Under the pieces are notes generated by a model. That model saw nothing but the letters and a program-made list of their open reading frames with translations. It was not told the origin of the DNA and searched no databases. From Flavobacterium sp. N3904 (lineage in GTDB: Bacteria; Bacteroidota; Bacteroidia; Flavobacteriales; Flavobacteriaceae): 64,000 nt of DNA. The DNA lies in contig NZ_CP110009.1 in assembly GCF_025947305.1 (NCBI RefSeq), positions 1,839,501 to 1,903,500 on the forward strand. Direction: 5' to 3'. Position 1 is the stretch's first letter; every line of letters begins with the position of its first letter. Below are positions 1-9,132 of this stretch, piece by piece. The translations under genes and the position numbers were made by a program.

Positions 1-418
1 GACATCCTTTGCACAAAGTGCGAGCAAAAAATTATCCGAATATAATTTGGAAAAAAAAGTTGCCATTCAAGGTTACGATCCCGTGTCTTATTTTAAACAA
101 AATAAAGTTGTAAAAGGCAAAAAAGAAATTTCGGTTGCTTATGATGGAGTGATATATCAATTTTCGTCAGCCTCAAATAAAGAAATTTTCTCCAAAAGCC
201 CAGCTTCTTTCGAGCCACAATATGGAGGTTGGTGTGCTTTTGCTATGGGAAGTTCTGGCGAGAAAGTCGAAATCAATCCTGAAACTTTTAAAATTATTGA
301 TGGAAAATTGTATTTGTTTTATAATGCGTATTTCAACAATACCTTAAAAAGTTGGAATAAAGACGAAGCCAATTTGAAGGCAAAAGCTGACGCCAATTGG
401 AAGAAATTTATAAAATAA
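1..418 (+). CDS. YHS domain protein, 5' end outside the window
   Basis: The reading frame is open from base 2, so the true start lies upstream of the window. The visible N-terminus (TSFAQSASKKLSEYN) looks like the end of a Sec signal peptide. A TTG at base 47 exists but would cut into this conserved-looking part. The body matches the YHS family: AIQGYDPVSYF near the start, then GGWCAFAMGSSGEKVEINPE and a short LYLFYN strand. YHS proteins are small secreted or periplasmic proteins often linked to metals, but the function of this one is not known. It is first in a close run of six + strand genes; the DoxX-like gene begins 6 bases after its stop. Confidence 0.8.
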   Translation, partial: TSFAQSASKKLSEYNLEKKVAIQGYDPVSYFKQNKVVKGKKEISVAYDGVIYQFSSASNKEIFSKSPASFEPQYGGWCAFAMGSSGEKVEINPETFKIIDGKLYLFYNAYFNNTLKSWNKDEANLKAKADANWKKFIK

Positions 419-424
419 GAAATT

Positions 425-814
425 ATGAAAACATCAATTGGACAATGGTTATTTCAGCTAACTGCTGCAATCATTTTATTGCAAACGTTGTATTTTAAAT
501 TCACGGGTGCCGAAGAAAGTGTTTATATTTTCTCTACCTTAGGAATAGAACCGTATGGCAGAATTGGATCTGGAATAGCCGAGTTAATCGCTGCTATTTT
601 AATTCTGATTCCAAGAACAACTTGGTTAGGTGCATTAATGGGAGCAGGAGTAATGCTTGGCGCTATTTTATCACATCTTTTTGTATTGGGAATCGAGGTT
701 AAAAATGATGGAGGCGAGTTGTTTATTTTAGCAATAATTACCTTTCTTTGTTGTGTTGCATTGATTTATTGGAATAAAAGTAAAATTATCAACCTCTTAA
801 AATTGAAACTATAA
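425..814 (+). CDS. DoxX-like small membrane protein
   Basis: This 129-residue protein has four predicted membrane segments (about residues 8-24, 45-63, 67-88 and 99-116). A short YFKFTG stretch lies between the first two, and a GIAELIAAILILIP segment is typical of DoxX/DoxD-like proteins. The family is linked to quinone or thiol redox functions in some species, but nothing here fixes a substrate. It follows the YHS gene by 6 bases and precedes the DinB-like gene by 1 base, so co-transcription is very likely. Confidence 0.7.
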   Translation: MKTSIGQWLFQLTAAIILLQTLYFKFTGAEESVYIFSTLGIEPYGRIGSGIAELIAAILILIPRTTWLGALMGAGVMLGAILSHLFVLGIEVKNDGGELFILAIITFLCCVALIYWNKSKIINLLKLKL

Positions 815-815
815 T

Positions 816-1304
816 ATGCTAATTCCATCCATAAATAATAGCCTGGACGAACTGATTGAATTGCTCAATCAATTGTCTCAAGGGGAATATTCAAAATCTT
901 GTTTTGAATTGAGTGGCGCCAGCATTGGTGAGCATACTCGACATATTATAGAAATGTTTCAGTGTTTGAATCGAAATTATGATTCCGGAATTGTAAATTA
1001 CGATAAAAGAGAGCGAAATGTTTTGATTGAAACCAATACGGATTTTGCAATTCAAATGATTTTGGATATCAAAAACAGCATTTCAAAGGATAATAAAAAT
1101 ATCGAATTACAACAAATAATTGATGGTAATGCTGTCCATATTCAAAGCAATTATTATCGAGAATTATTATATAATTTGGAACATTGCATTCATCATCAAG
1201 CTTTAATTAAAGTGGCGATTTTGAAATGCGAAAGCATAGTCGTTGATGATAATTTTGGAGTGGCTCGTTCTACAATTGAATATAGAAAACAATGTGTACA
1301 GTAA
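816..1304 (+). CDS. DinB-like four-helix protein
   Basis: This is a 162-residue all-helical protein. Two His-containing stretches, GEHTRHIIEMF (about residues 38-48) and LEHCIHHQAL (about 121-130), are spaced like the metal-binding His positions of DinB/YfiT-type four-helix bundles. Such proteins are often metal-dependent thiol transferases or hydrolases; the substrate is unknown. Its 3' end overlaps the start of the NRDE gene by 13 bases, which points to coupled translation. Confidence 0.6.
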   Translation: MLIPSINNSLDELIELLNQLSQGEYSKSCFELSGASIGEHTRHIIEMFQCLNRNYDSGIVNYDKRERNVLIETNTDFAIQMILDIKNSISKDNKNIELQQIIDGNAVHIQSNYYRELLYNLEHCIHHQALIKVAILKCESIVVDDNFGVARSTIEYRKQCVQ

Positions 1305-2002
1305 GTTTTGTTTGTTCCAATGATACCATTATCATTACCTCCAATCGTGATGAAAAAATAATCCGCCCAAGTGCTATTCCGCCAAAGAATTACACGTTGA
1401 ACGGAAAAAATATTATTTATCCAAAAGACTCCAAAGCTGGAGGAACTTGGTTTGTGGTGGATGAAAACGGAACGGTTTTGGTTTTATTAAACGGAGCCGA
1501 TGAAAAACATCAAGTGCAATTGCCATACCGTAAAAGCCGTGGTCAAATTGTTCTAGAAATGATAAGTAGCACTTCACCAAAGGAATTCTGGAATGAAATT
1601 GATTTAGAAAACATCGAGCCTTTTACCTTAGTTTTGTTTCAGGATAAGCAGCTTTTTCAATTGCGTTGGAATGGAGTCGAAAAAGCAACCTTAAATTTAG
1701 AGATTGATAAAAATTATATTTGGTCTTCTTCAACCCTTTATTCAAAAGCGATTCGGGAGCAGCGTTCAAGTTGGTTCTACACTTTTTTAGATGCCAATCC
1801 AGAAATTACAGAAGATAAAATGCTGCATTTTCATCGTTATACAGAAAATGGTAATGATGAAAACGGTTTGGTTATTAATAGAAACGATGAGTTGAAAACC
1901 TTGAGCATAACACAATCGGTTATCGAGAAAAACAAAGTTATGATTCATCATCTGGACTTGATAGCCGATAAAGAATATTCTAAAACATTTATTTCCATTT
2001 AA
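1292..2002 (+). CDS. NRDE/TANGO2 family protein
   Basis: The protein begins MCTVSF and carries SNRDE at about residues 17-21, the motif that names the NRDE (TANGO2) family. The Cys at position 2 is the expected N-terminal nucleophile-like residue. The length of 236 residues is usual. A conserved GGTWF sequence lies at about residues 50-54. The eukaryotic homologue TANGO2 is tied to lipid and haem handling, but bacterial members have no settled function. The start overlaps the DinB-like gene by 13 bases in another frame. Confidence 0.8.
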   Translation: MCTVSFVCSNDTIIITSNRDEKIIRPSAIPPKNYTLNGKNIIYPKDSKAGGTWFVVDENGTVLVLLNGADEKHQVQLPYRKSRGQIVLEMISSTSPKEFWNEIDLENIEPFTLVLFQDKQLFQLRWNGVEKATLNLEIDKNYIWSSSTLYSKAIREQRSSWFYTFLDANPEITEDKMLHFHRYTENGNDENGLVINRNDELKTLSITQSVIEKNKVMIHHLDLIADKEYSKTFISI

Positions 2003-2017
2003 TAAACCATTGCAAAA

Positions 2018-3055
2018 TTGAAACTATTCTTTCATAAATTAACCCACTGGGAATACTGGCCTTTTCAAATCGTTTATATCCCAATTTATTTTCTATGGGC
2101 GTACTATTCGATTAAGGCAAAATCTATTTTTTTCTTTAATGCTTCCAATCCGACCATCAAAAATGGCGGTTTTATGATGGAAAGTAAAAAGCAGATTTAC
2201 AACCTAATTCCAAAAAAATATTATCCTAAAACGGAATTGGTGAAAGCGGGAACTTCTATTGATGACATAAGTAAAGTGCTGGAAGATGCAGGAATTAAGT
2301 ATCCTTTTATTGCCAAACCGGATATTGGTCTGCGAGGCTCTGCTGTCAAAAAAATAGAAACCCCAGATGATTTAAAACGATATTCCGAAAGAGCTCATTT
2401 CGACTTTATTGTGCAGGATTTGATTCCTTATGAAAATGAAATTGGTGTTTTTTATGTCCGCTATCCACATGAAAAAAATGGCCGGATTACAGGAATAGTT
2501 GCCAAGGAATTTTTAATCATTACCGGAAACGGAGTGAATACTATTGAAGAATTGATAAAAGAAAATCCCCGATATGAATTGCAATTAAAAGTTTTGGAAC
2601 AGGAGTATGGGAGTAAATTGCACACGGTTTTGCCTGTGAGCGAAAAAGTAAATCTTGTACCTTACGGGAATCATGCTCGTGGAGCCAAATTTATAGACGG
2701 AAGTCATTGGATAACACCAAAACTTACCGACACTTTCAACGAAATGTGTATGCAAATTCCCGGTTTCCATTTTGGAAGATTGGATATAATGTATGGTTCG
2801 TTTGAAGATTTGGAAAAAGGGAAAAACTTCTCTGTTGTCGAATTGAATGGAGCTGCAAGTGAACCAACTCATATTTACGACCCCAAGCATTCTTTGCTTT
2901 TTGCATGGAAAGAGCTCGCACGTCATATTACTTATATGTATGAAATAAGTGTAGCCAATCATAAATTGGGGTTTCCATATTTGGAACACAAAGTCGGAAT
3001 GAAAGAATACCGTTTGCATCAAAAACAGAATCAGAAAATCATCAATTTCCAATAA
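2018..3055 (+). CDS. ATP-grasp fold ligase-like protein
   Basis: The 345-residue protein has a hydrophobic stretch near the N-terminus (about residues 13-37). An ATP-grasp-like region follows with YPFIAKPDIGLRGSAVKKI (lysine of the ATP site, glycine-rich loop), FIVQDLIPYENEIGVFYVRYP, and a late GRLDIMYG...VVELNGAASEPTHIYDP that resembles the metal-binding Asp/Glu/Asn positions. D-Ala-D-Ala ligase-like ATP-grasp enzymes join a carboxylate to an amine; the substrate cannot be named. The start is a TTG 15 bases after the NRDE stop. No better in-frame ATG precedes the conserved part. Confidence 0.6.
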   Translation: MKLFFHKLTHWEYWPFQIVYIPIYFLWAYYSIKAKSIFFFNASNPTIKNGGFMMESKKQIYNLIPKKYYPKTELVKAGTSIDDISKVLEDAGIKYPFIAKPDIGLRGSAVKKIETPDDLKRYSERAHFDFIVQDLIPYENEIGVFYVRYPHEKNGRITGIVAKEFLIITGNGVNTIEELIKENPRYELQLKVLEQEYGSKLHTVLPVSEKVNLVPYGNHARGAKFIDGSHWITPKLTDTFNEMCMQIPGFHFGRLDIMYGSFEDLEKGKNFSVVELNGAASEPTHIYDPKHSLLFAWKELARHITYMYEISVANHKLGFPYLEHKVGMKEYRLHQKQNQKIINFQ

Positions 3056-3706
3056 ATGAAAACCTTAAAAAACATAATCGTTGGATTTATCGTGAGCTTT
3101 GTGGGATCATTGCCTCTTGGGTATTTGAATATTATTGGAGTTGAGGTTTTGTCTAAATTGGGAATTAATTCATTGGTTTCTTATTTATTAGGCGTTATTT
3201 TAATTGAAGCTGTTGTTATTTATTTAACAGTTATTTTTTCAAACCAATTGGCAGAAAATAAAAAACTGATGAAAAGCATCGATTTCTTTGCTGTCTTTTT
3301 TCTGTTGTTGATTGCTTATGTATTTTATGCCTATTCGAATCAAACGGCCGAAGAGCATAATTATTTAGAAGATTATATTCAATATTCTCCTTTTTTAATT
3401 GGAATGATATTGTGTGGATTAAATTTTCTTCAAATTCCATTTTGGATGGGCTGGAATTTGTATCTGATGAATGCCAAATACATAACCCTATCCAAAAAAC
3501 TTAAATTTCATTATATTTTTGGAACACTGGCTGGAACCTTTTTTGGAATGCTGGCTGTAATCGTTTTATTGAATTCGTTGTCCCAAAAAATATTGGATTA
3601 TTCAAAAGTTTTTATGCCAATTGTTATTCCTTTGTTTTTTGTGATTTTGGCTTGGTTTCAGGCTCGAAAAGTCTACAAAAAGTATTTGAAGAAAACTATT
3701 CGATAG
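3056..3706 (+). CDS. LysE-like multi-pass membrane protein
   Basis: This 216-residue protein has about six hydrophobic segments, with an N-terminal GFIVSFVGSLPLGYLNIIGV that resembles the first helix of LysE/RhtB exporters (G-x-x-x-G-P/L-G pattern). Its ATG directly abuts the stop of the ATP-grasp gene. An exporter role for a product of that enzyme is a guess from position only. The last 11 bases overlap the convergent GNAT gene. Confidence 0.55.
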   Translation: MKTLKNIIVGFIVSFVGSLPLGYLNIIGVEVLSKLGINSLVSYLLGVILIEAVVIYLTVIFSNQLAENKKLMKSIDFFAVFFLLLIAYVFYAYSNQTAEEHNYLEDYIQYSPFLIGMILCGLNFLQIPFWMGWNLYLMNAKYITLSKKLKFHYIFGTLAGTFFGMLAVIVLLNSLSQKILDYSKVFMPIVIPLFFVILAWFQARKVYKKYLKKTIR

Positions 3707-4268
3707 AAGGTTGACTCATATCATACGCCAAAATAAAATAGTTGTTGTTGTTAAATTGAAAATCACCAATAACCGACCATTTTAGTTTCTCAATATGTGC
3801 TTTTTGTGAAGGCATATTGGTTTTGTTGATGAAAGTAATACTTACTGGAAAACGTTTCACAAGGTGTGTTCTCATGAAATCAAAGAAAGGATTAATCAAG
3901 CCCTTTCCTCGGTATTTTTTGTCGATGCAAATAGGTCCGTATTGAAAAGTATTGGTGTCAGTCATCTTAAAATCTTTGAATGAAAGTCCCGGAAGCATTG
4001 GAGTCATGTGATTAAAAATAGCCCACTGACTGAAATAATCCCAACTCGCCGCAAAAATATAAGCGATAATTTTGTTGTTGTCCTTAGCAATAAACAAACC
4101 TTCCTGGCGAATCACTTCTTCGAGTTGATCTACAGAAAAAGGAGTGGTTACAAATCCTGAAGCTTTTTCCTCTTCGGTCATATTCGATACTAAATAAATG
4201 CTTTGTAACGCAAGCACACCTTCAATGTCTGTATTTTTTGCTACTTCAAATTGGATATTTTCGATCAT
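3696..4268 (-). CDS. GNAT family N-acetyltransferase
   Basis: The 190-residue protein shows the GNAT core: FIAKDNNKIIAYIFAASW (beta strands), then FQYGPICIDKKYRGKGLI, where YRGKG is the acetyl-CoA pyrophosphate loop (R/Q-x-x-G-x-G/A type). FINKTNMPSQKAHIEKL and FILAYDM follow at the C-terminus. The acceptor is unknown. It is a single gene convergent with the LysE-like gene, overlapping it by 11 bases. Confidence 0.8.
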   Translation of the reverse strand: MIENIQFEVAKNTDIEGVLALQSIYLVSNMTEEEKASGFVTTPFSVDQLEEVIRQEGLFIAKDNNKIIAYIFAASWDYFSQWAIFNHMTPMLPGLSFKDFKMTDTNTFQYGPICIDKKYRGKGLINPFFDFMRTHLVKRFPVSITFINKTNMPSQKAHIEKLKWSVIGDFQFNNNNYFILAYDMSQPSIE

Positions 4269-4332
4269 TTTTATAGATTCTATTTTTTATTTTTTTGTAA
4301 AAATATGTAAAATTAAACTCATCACTTTATTT

Positions 4333-4719
4333 TTAGTTTTCAATCATTTGTTTTTTATGCCAATATTTTTCGATAATTAATACTACTGTAATTCCTATGA
4401 TATAAGTTAGTAGATCAATCCAAGAGAATGAAGTTCCAATGATTGTTCTGGCAATTTTTGATTTTTCGAGGCCTAGCTTTTCGACGATATTCAAAAATTG
4501 AAGGAATTCGATTGTAAAAGAGAAAGCCAATACAGCAAGCACAACGTTCAAAACGGGTAGTTTGAGAAAAGATTTTAAAAAGCAATACATCAAAATAACT
4601 ACCAAAACATCACCTAGGTAAGGCCTTACAAAGCGGTCATGAATGTAAAGTGCAATCAAAACTTCGATTAAAAAGATCAGGATAGCGAATCCAAAATAGT
4701 TTTTGTTAAAGGTTAGCAT
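4333..4719 (-). CDS. DUF2809-like membrane protein
   Basis: This 128-residue protein has four hydrophobic segments. It carries the sequence RFVRPYLGDVLVVILMYC near the N-terminus and SWIDLLTYIIGI near the C-terminus, which I associate with the DUF2809 family. No function is known for the family. It is a single gene in the same direction as the GNAT gene. Confidence 0.65.
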   Translation of the reverse strand: MLTFNKNYFGFAILIFLIEVLIALYIHDRFVRPYLGDVLVVILMYCFLKSFLKLPVLNVVLAVLAFSFTIEFLQFLNIVEKLGLEKSKIARTIIGTSFSWIDLLTYIIGITVVLIIEKYWHKKQMIEN

Positions 4720-4846
4720 ATTGGTTATTTTGAGTGGAACAAAGATTATGATTTATAAAAACAAAGGTTAAATTTTTTCCTGTTTATTAGAGGATAAAAA
4801 TATATTTTTTAAAATTTAAAAATCACAGTTTTTTGACTGTTTTGAC

Positions 4847-4879
4847 TATTTTTGCTATATGAAATCGACGTGATTTCAT
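4847..4879 (+). promoter_or_regulatory. Possible promoter and palindrome before the SDR gene
   Basis: TATTTTTG at 4847-4854 matches the Bacteroidetes -7 box TAnnTTTG, but no TTG lies at the usual -33 distance. Five bases on, ATGAAATC-gacgt-GATTTCAT (4859-4879) is a perfect 8-base inverted repeat placed around the expected transcript start. It could be an operator or a short 5' hairpin. Confidence 0.3.
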
Positions 4880-4942
4880 AAATAAAATATAAACGAAGAA
4901 CGGCGATTCCATTTTCCTTAAAAAAACAAATATTATCCTCGA

Positions 4943-5620
4943 ATGAAAAACATTATTATTACAGGAACAAGCAGGGGAATAGGTCTGGAGTTGGCTTTGC
5001 AGTTTGCCAATTCGGGACATCAAGTGCTCGCTGTGTCTAGAAAAATAAACCAACAGCTACTTTCTCATAAAAATATAACCTGTCTTTCGGTTGATTTGTC
5101 CAATGAAGAGGAATTGCAACAAGTAACAGATTTTTTGTCTGCAACTTGGCAAACCATCGATGCCATTGTTCACAATGCGGGAAGTTTGTTACTAAGACCT
5201 TTTTCGGAAACGACTCAGCATGATTTCGAAAATATATATAAAGTCAATGTTTTTGGAGTGGCCAATTTGACCCGTATTTGCTTGCCATATTTACAAAAAG
5301 GCAGTCATGTGGTTACCATAAGTTCGATGGGAGGCGTGCAAGGAAGTCTTAAGTTTGCAGGATTGGCAGCTTACAGTTCCAGTAAAGGAGCAGTAATTAC
5401 GTTATCCGAATTATTGGCTGAAGAGTATAAAGAACAAGGAATTTCTTTTAATGTTTTGGCATTGGGTTCTGTTCAAACCGAAATGCTGAATGAAGCATTT
5501 CCAGGCTATCAAGCGCCACTTTCAGCTAGTGAAATGGCCAATTATATTTACGATTTTACGCTTACAGGAAATAAATATTTTAATGGTAAAGTATTGCCCG
5601 TTTCTTCCACGAATCCATAA
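4943..5620 (+). CDS. Short-chain dehydrogenase/reductase
   Basis: This is a classical SDR of 225 residues. TGTSRGIG at residues 7-14 is the dinucleotide-binding loop, VHNAGSL corresponds to the NAG motif, ISSMGG supplies the catalytic Ser region, and AYSSSKGA gives the Tyr-x-x-x-Lys catalytic pair. The substrate is unknown. The SprT-like gene starts 6 bases downstream, so the two are probably co-transcribed. Confidence 0.85.
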   Translation: MKNIIITGTSRGIGLELALQFANSGHQVLAVSRKINQQLLSHKNITCLSVDLSNEEELQQVTDFLSATWQTIDAIVHNAGSLLLRPFSETTQHDFENIYKVNVFGVANLTRICLPYLQKGSHVVTISSMGGVQGSLKFAGLAAYSSSKGAVITLSELLAEEYKEQGISFNVLALGSVQTEMLNEAFPGYQAPLSASEMANYIYDFTLTGNKYFNGKVLPVSSTNP

Positions 5621-5626
5621 CTAATT

Positions 5627-6226
5627 TTGCCCGAAACTCTTTTAAAATATTTGCCGGAACATGCAGTAAAACCAGTTTTTGAACTGATTGTTACGCATCA
5701 AGTGCATCTCAAAATTGTAAATGAGAGGCAAACGCGTCATGGAGATTATCGAAAAGGAATGAATGGGAAACACGAAATTACCGTTAATGCAAGCCTAAAT
5801 AAATACAAGTTCCTGATAACGTTGATTCATGAAATTTCGCATTTGGTGGCTTTTGAAAAATATGGGCGAAATATAAAACCACATGGAGGAGAATGGAAAC
5901 TCTCTTTTCAACGGATGATGATACCTTTTATTCGACCCGAAATTTTCCCCAATCAATTATTGCCTTTGTTGGCTCGTCATTTCAAAAATCCTACGGCAAG
6001 TAGTGATACGGATGCTACATTGGCGTTGGCCCTAAAACAGTATGATAAAGAGAATGATAAAAACTATATCTTTGAAATTCCTTACGGTAGTGTTTTTAGA
6101 ATCTCAAATGGGAAGATTTTCAAGAAAATAGCCATAAGAACCAAACGATACGAATGTTTGGAGATGAGTTCTGGACGATTGTATTTATTTAACCCAAATG
6201 CAGAGGTTGAGTTGTTGCCGGGTTAG
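5627..6226 (+). CDS. SprT-like zinc metalloprotein
   Basis: The 199-residue protein contains LIHEISHLVAFEKYG at about residues 66-80, with the HExxH zinc motif in the arrangement of SprT/Spartan-like proteins. The N-terminal LPEHAVKPVFELI and the later GGEWKLSFQRMM fit the same family. Whether it is an active protease is not known. The TTG start at 5627 is chosen because the frame has a stop at 5618-5620 and the first ATG (5758) would remove the conserved N-terminus. Confidence 0.75.
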   Translation: MPETLLKYLPEHAVKPVFELIVTHQVHLKIVNERQTRHGDYRKGMNGKHEITVNASLNKYKFLITLIHEISHLVAFEKYGRNIKPHGGEWKLSFQRMMIPFIRPEIFPNQLLPLLARHFKNPTASSDTDATLALALKQYDKENDKNYIFEIPYGSVFRISNGKIFKKIAIRTKRYECLEMSSGRLYLFNPNAEVELLPG

Positions 6227-6275
6227 TTAAATATAAATTAAGTTTTGCTTTAAAAGCAAATAAAAAAAGTATAAA

Positions 6276-7334
6276 ATGAACAAAAATTATTACGCAATAT
6301 TAATGGCAGGCGGAATCGGTTCCCGATTTTGGCCAGTAAGTACGAGAGAATTTCCGAAGCAATTTCATGATATGTTGGGTTCTGGAGAGACTTTAATTCA
6401 GAAAACATTTAGTCGATTATCACAAATCATTCCGAAAGAGAATATTTTGATTTTGACACATGAGAGTTACAATGACTTGATTTTGGAGCAATTGCCAATG
6501 GTAACCCAAGAGCAAATCGTATTGGAACCTGCCATGAGAAATACTGCTCCATGTATCTTGTATGCTTCTTTGAAAATTAAAAAAATAAACCCAAATGCAG
6601 TGATGGTTGTTGCGCCAAGTGATCACTGGATTGAAGACGAAATGCAGTTTGTGGCCAATTTGCAGCGTTCTTTCGATTTATGCGAAAGAGAAGAATCTTT
6701 GATGACTTTGGGTATTTTACCGACTTCCCCAAACACAGGTTATGGCTATATTGAATTTGATAAATTGGATAGCCGCTCGATAAAAAAAGTAGTTCAGTTT
6801 AGAGAAAAACCAGATTCCAAAACAGCTAGACGATTTATTCAAAGCAGGAATTATTTATGGAATGCCGGTATTTTTATCTGGAGCGTAAGATCTATTTTGA
6901 AAGCTTTTGAAGAATTTCAACCAGAGATGTTTGCTCTTTTTATGGAGGGTTATGATGTGTACAACACTGAGAATGAAAGTGCTTTTATTCAGGAGAATTA
7001 TCCAAAAGCAGATAATATTTCTATCGATTATGCCATTATGGAAAACGCCAAAAATGTCTACGTTCTTCCTGCTACTTTTGATTGGAACGATCTCGGAACC
7101 TGGGGCTCATTGCATGAAAAACTGCCAAAAGACGATAACAACAATGCGGTGGTAAATGCAGTTGTATTGTTGCAAAACGCATCCAATAATATTATTAGAA
7201 CCGCTTTGGGTAAGCAAGTCATCGTCGATGGACTTGATGATTATATTATTGTAGATAAAGATTCGGTCTTGTTGATTTATCCTAAAAGTAAGGAACAAGA
7301 GATAAAAGCGATTGTATCTCAGTTGAAATCCTAA
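6276..7334 (+). CDS. manC: Mannose-1-phosphate guanylyltransferase
   Basis: It makes GDP-mannose from GTP and mannose-1-phosphate in the cytoplasm. The N-terminal MAGGIGSRFWPVSTREFPKQ is the nucleotidyltransferase signature (G-G-x-G-x-R-x-W-P, PKQ). VLEPAMRNTAPCI and VVAPSDHWI are typical of the family, and FREKPD and LWNAGIFIW follow. At 352 residues it lacks the C-terminal isomerase domain found in bifunctional ManC/AlgA enzymes. It lies 49 bases after the SprT-like gene. The product would feed glycan or lipopolysaccharide synthesis, which fits the nearby GT2 gene only loosely. Confidence 0.9.
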   Translation: MNKNYYAILMAGGIGSRFWPVSTREFPKQFHDMLGSGETLIQKTFSRLSQIIPKENILILTHESYNDLILEQLPMVTQEQIVLEPAMRNTAPCILYASLKIKKINPNAVMVVAPSDHWIEDEMQFVANLQRSFDLCEREESLMTLGILPTSPNTGYGYIEFDKLDSRSIKKVVQFREKPDSKTARRFIQSRNYLWNAGIFIWSVRSILKAFEEFQPEMFALFMEGYDVYNTENESAFIQENYPKADNISIDYAIMENAKNVYVLPATFDWNDLGTWGSLHEKLPKDDNNNAVVNAVVLLQNASNNIIRTALGKQVIVDGLDDYIIVDKDSVLLIYPKSKEQEIKAIVSQLKS

Positions 7335-7445
7335 TAAATATTTTTCCTCTCGATTAAATTAAAAAAGTGAATTCTTAAGAATCTTGAGTAAACTCAATTT
7401 TTCGAAAGAAATCATTTTTTTTATTTTTAAAATCCACCAAATTAT

Positions 7446-8369
7446 ATGTCTAAAAACGAAAGCCAATTTCTCATCTATCTCGCTTTTGCGGCTATTTTTA
7501 TTATTTGGGGAAGTACTTATTTCTTTATCTTTTTGGGACTGGAGACCATTCCACCATTTATGTTGATGGGAATGCGATTTGTAATTGCGGGTTTACTTTT
7601 ATTGCTTTTGATAAAAGTGCAAGGGAATTTTAAAATGCCAACAAAGGATGCAGTTCTCAAAAATTTAATTTATGGAACTCTTTTACTTGTTGGAGGAACA
7701 GGATCGGTGATGTGGGCAGAACAATTTGTTCCTTCTGGAATTGCCTCGATAGTAGTTTGTAGTTTGCCTTTTTGGTTTTTGATTTTAGATTACCCGAAGT
7801 GGAAAGAAAACTTCTCAAATATGAGCTCACTTCTGGGCTTGGTTATAGGTTTTGCGGGGGTTATAATTCTTTTTGATATCAATGAATCTGTTTTTTCAGA
7901 TCATTTTGTTTTAGGAGTATTGGTAATTATTGCCGGTGGAATATCATGGGCATTGGGTTCGTTGTTTTCCAGATATTATCCTACTGATTTGCCTACCTTG
8001 ATGAATGTGGCTTTGCAAATGATAAGCGCAGGATTGTTTTGTTTGATGTTGTCTTACTTTACAAAAGAGACCCAAGGGTTTGTTTTTAGTAATATATCGT
8101 TAACCTCTTGGTTGAGTTTGGGATATCTTATTGTTTTTGGGATACTCGCTTTTGTTGCCTATTTATGGCTAATAACTAAGCGTTCATTAATACAAGTAGG
8201 TACTTATGTGTATGTAAATCCGGTTATTGCTGTCTTTTTAGGTTGGCTATTTGCCAAAGAAAACATCAGTTCAAAACAAATACTTGCCTTGATTGTAATT
8301 TTAATTGGTGTGGTTTTAATCAATTGGGCTGGATATCGAAAGACATTGTTCAAAAAAGCAAAAGATTAA
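7446..8369 (+). CDS. EamA/DMT family transporter
   Basis: This 307-residue protein has about ten hydrophobic segments in two EamA-like halves. IIWGSTYFFIFLGLETIPPF at the N-terminus and GGISWALGSLFSRY at the start of the second half are family hallmarks. It belongs to the drug/metabolite transporter superfamily; the substrate is unknown. It converges with the Mla-type ATPase gene, whose stop lies 1 base away. Confidence 0.85.
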   Translation: MSKNESQFLIYLAFAAIFIIWGSTYFFIFLGLETIPPFMLMGMRFVIAGLLLLLLIKVQGNFKMPTKDAVLKNLIYGTLLLVGGTGSVMWAEQFVPSGIASIVVCSLPFWFLILDYPKWKENFSNMSSLLGLVIGFAGVIILFDINESVFSDHFVLGVLVIIAGGISWALGSLFSRYYPTDLPTLMNVALQMISAGLFCLMLSYFTKETQGFVFSNISLTSWLSLGYLIVFGILAFVAYLWLITKRSLIQVGTYVYVNPVIAVFLGWLFAKENISSKQILALIVILIGVVLINWAGYRKTLFKKAKD

Positions 8370-8370
8370 T

Positions 8371-9132
8371 TTATCCTTTCAAATAGGCTTCTCTAACTTT
8401 TTTGAATAATTCCGATGAATAAACAAATTCAACAATAGCTTCATTTTCGGTAAGGAAAATTTCTTCTTTGGTACCTTCCCAAGCTTTTACGCCATTTTTT
8501 AGAAATAAAATATGATCTCCAATTTCCATTACAGAATTCATATCATGTGTATTTACGACGGTTGTGATATTGTATTCCTCTGTAATTTCTCTAATCAAAT
8601 TATCTATCAAAATGGCAGTATTAGGATCTAATCCTGAATTGGGTTCGTCACAAAACAAATATTTAGGATTGTTTACAATAGCACGGGCAATTGCAACCCT
8701 TTTCTGCATTCCTCCCGAAATTTCAGAAGGTAGTTTTTTGTGAGCACCTACCAGATTTACTCTTTCTAAAACAAAATCAACACGTTTTTGTATTTTAGCA
8801 TTACTGTCGTTGGTAAACATTTTCAATGGAAAACCAACGTTTTCGGCAACAGTCATGCTGTCAAAAAGAGCACTTCCCTGAAAAAGCATACCAATTTCGG
8901 TACGTATTTCTCGTTTTTCATCTGAATTAAGATCAGAATATATACGTCCATCAAAAGAAATACTTCCAACTTCTGGAGTGTGAATTCCCAATAATGATTT
9001 TAACAAAACGGTTTTACCCGATCCACTTTGGCCAATAATTAAATTGGTTTTTCCTGCTTCAAAAACGCAAGAAACACCTTTAAGAATTTTGACACCGCCA
9101 AATGATTTTTCTATGTTTTTTATTTCTATCAT
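8371..9132 (-). CDS. Mla-type ABC transporter ATP-binding protein
   Basis: This is the ATPase of a lipid-trafficking ABC transporter of the MlaF type. It has Walker A GQSGSGKT, the signature ISGGMQKR with the extra-residue form typical of MlaF, Walker B YLFCDEPNSGLDP, and the H-loop VNTHDM. The start is taken at 9132 (MIEIKNIEKSF) rather than at the longer open frame to 9192, because ATG at 9132-9130 overlaps the permease stop as ATGA, a sign of coupled translation. Length is then 253 residues. No MlaD or MlaC gene is adjacent. Confidence 0.85.
   Translation of the reverse strand: MIEIKNIEKSFGGVKILKGVSCVFEAGKTNLIIGQSGSGKTVLLKSLLGIHTPEVGSISFDGRIYSDLNSDEKREIRTEIGMLFQGSALFDSMTVAENVGFPLKMFTNDSNAKIQKRVDFVLERVNLVGAHKKLPSEISGGMQKRVAIARAIVNNPKYLFCDEPNSGLDPNTAILIDNLIREITEEYNITTVVNTHDMNSVMEIGDHILFLKNGVKAWEGTKEEIFLTENEAIVEFVYSSELFKKVREAYLKG

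Noticed and set aside
2585..3052. 155-codon open frame on the - strand
   Set aside because: It is opposite the ATP-grasp gene, whose motifs are clear; the reverse frame has no recognisable features.
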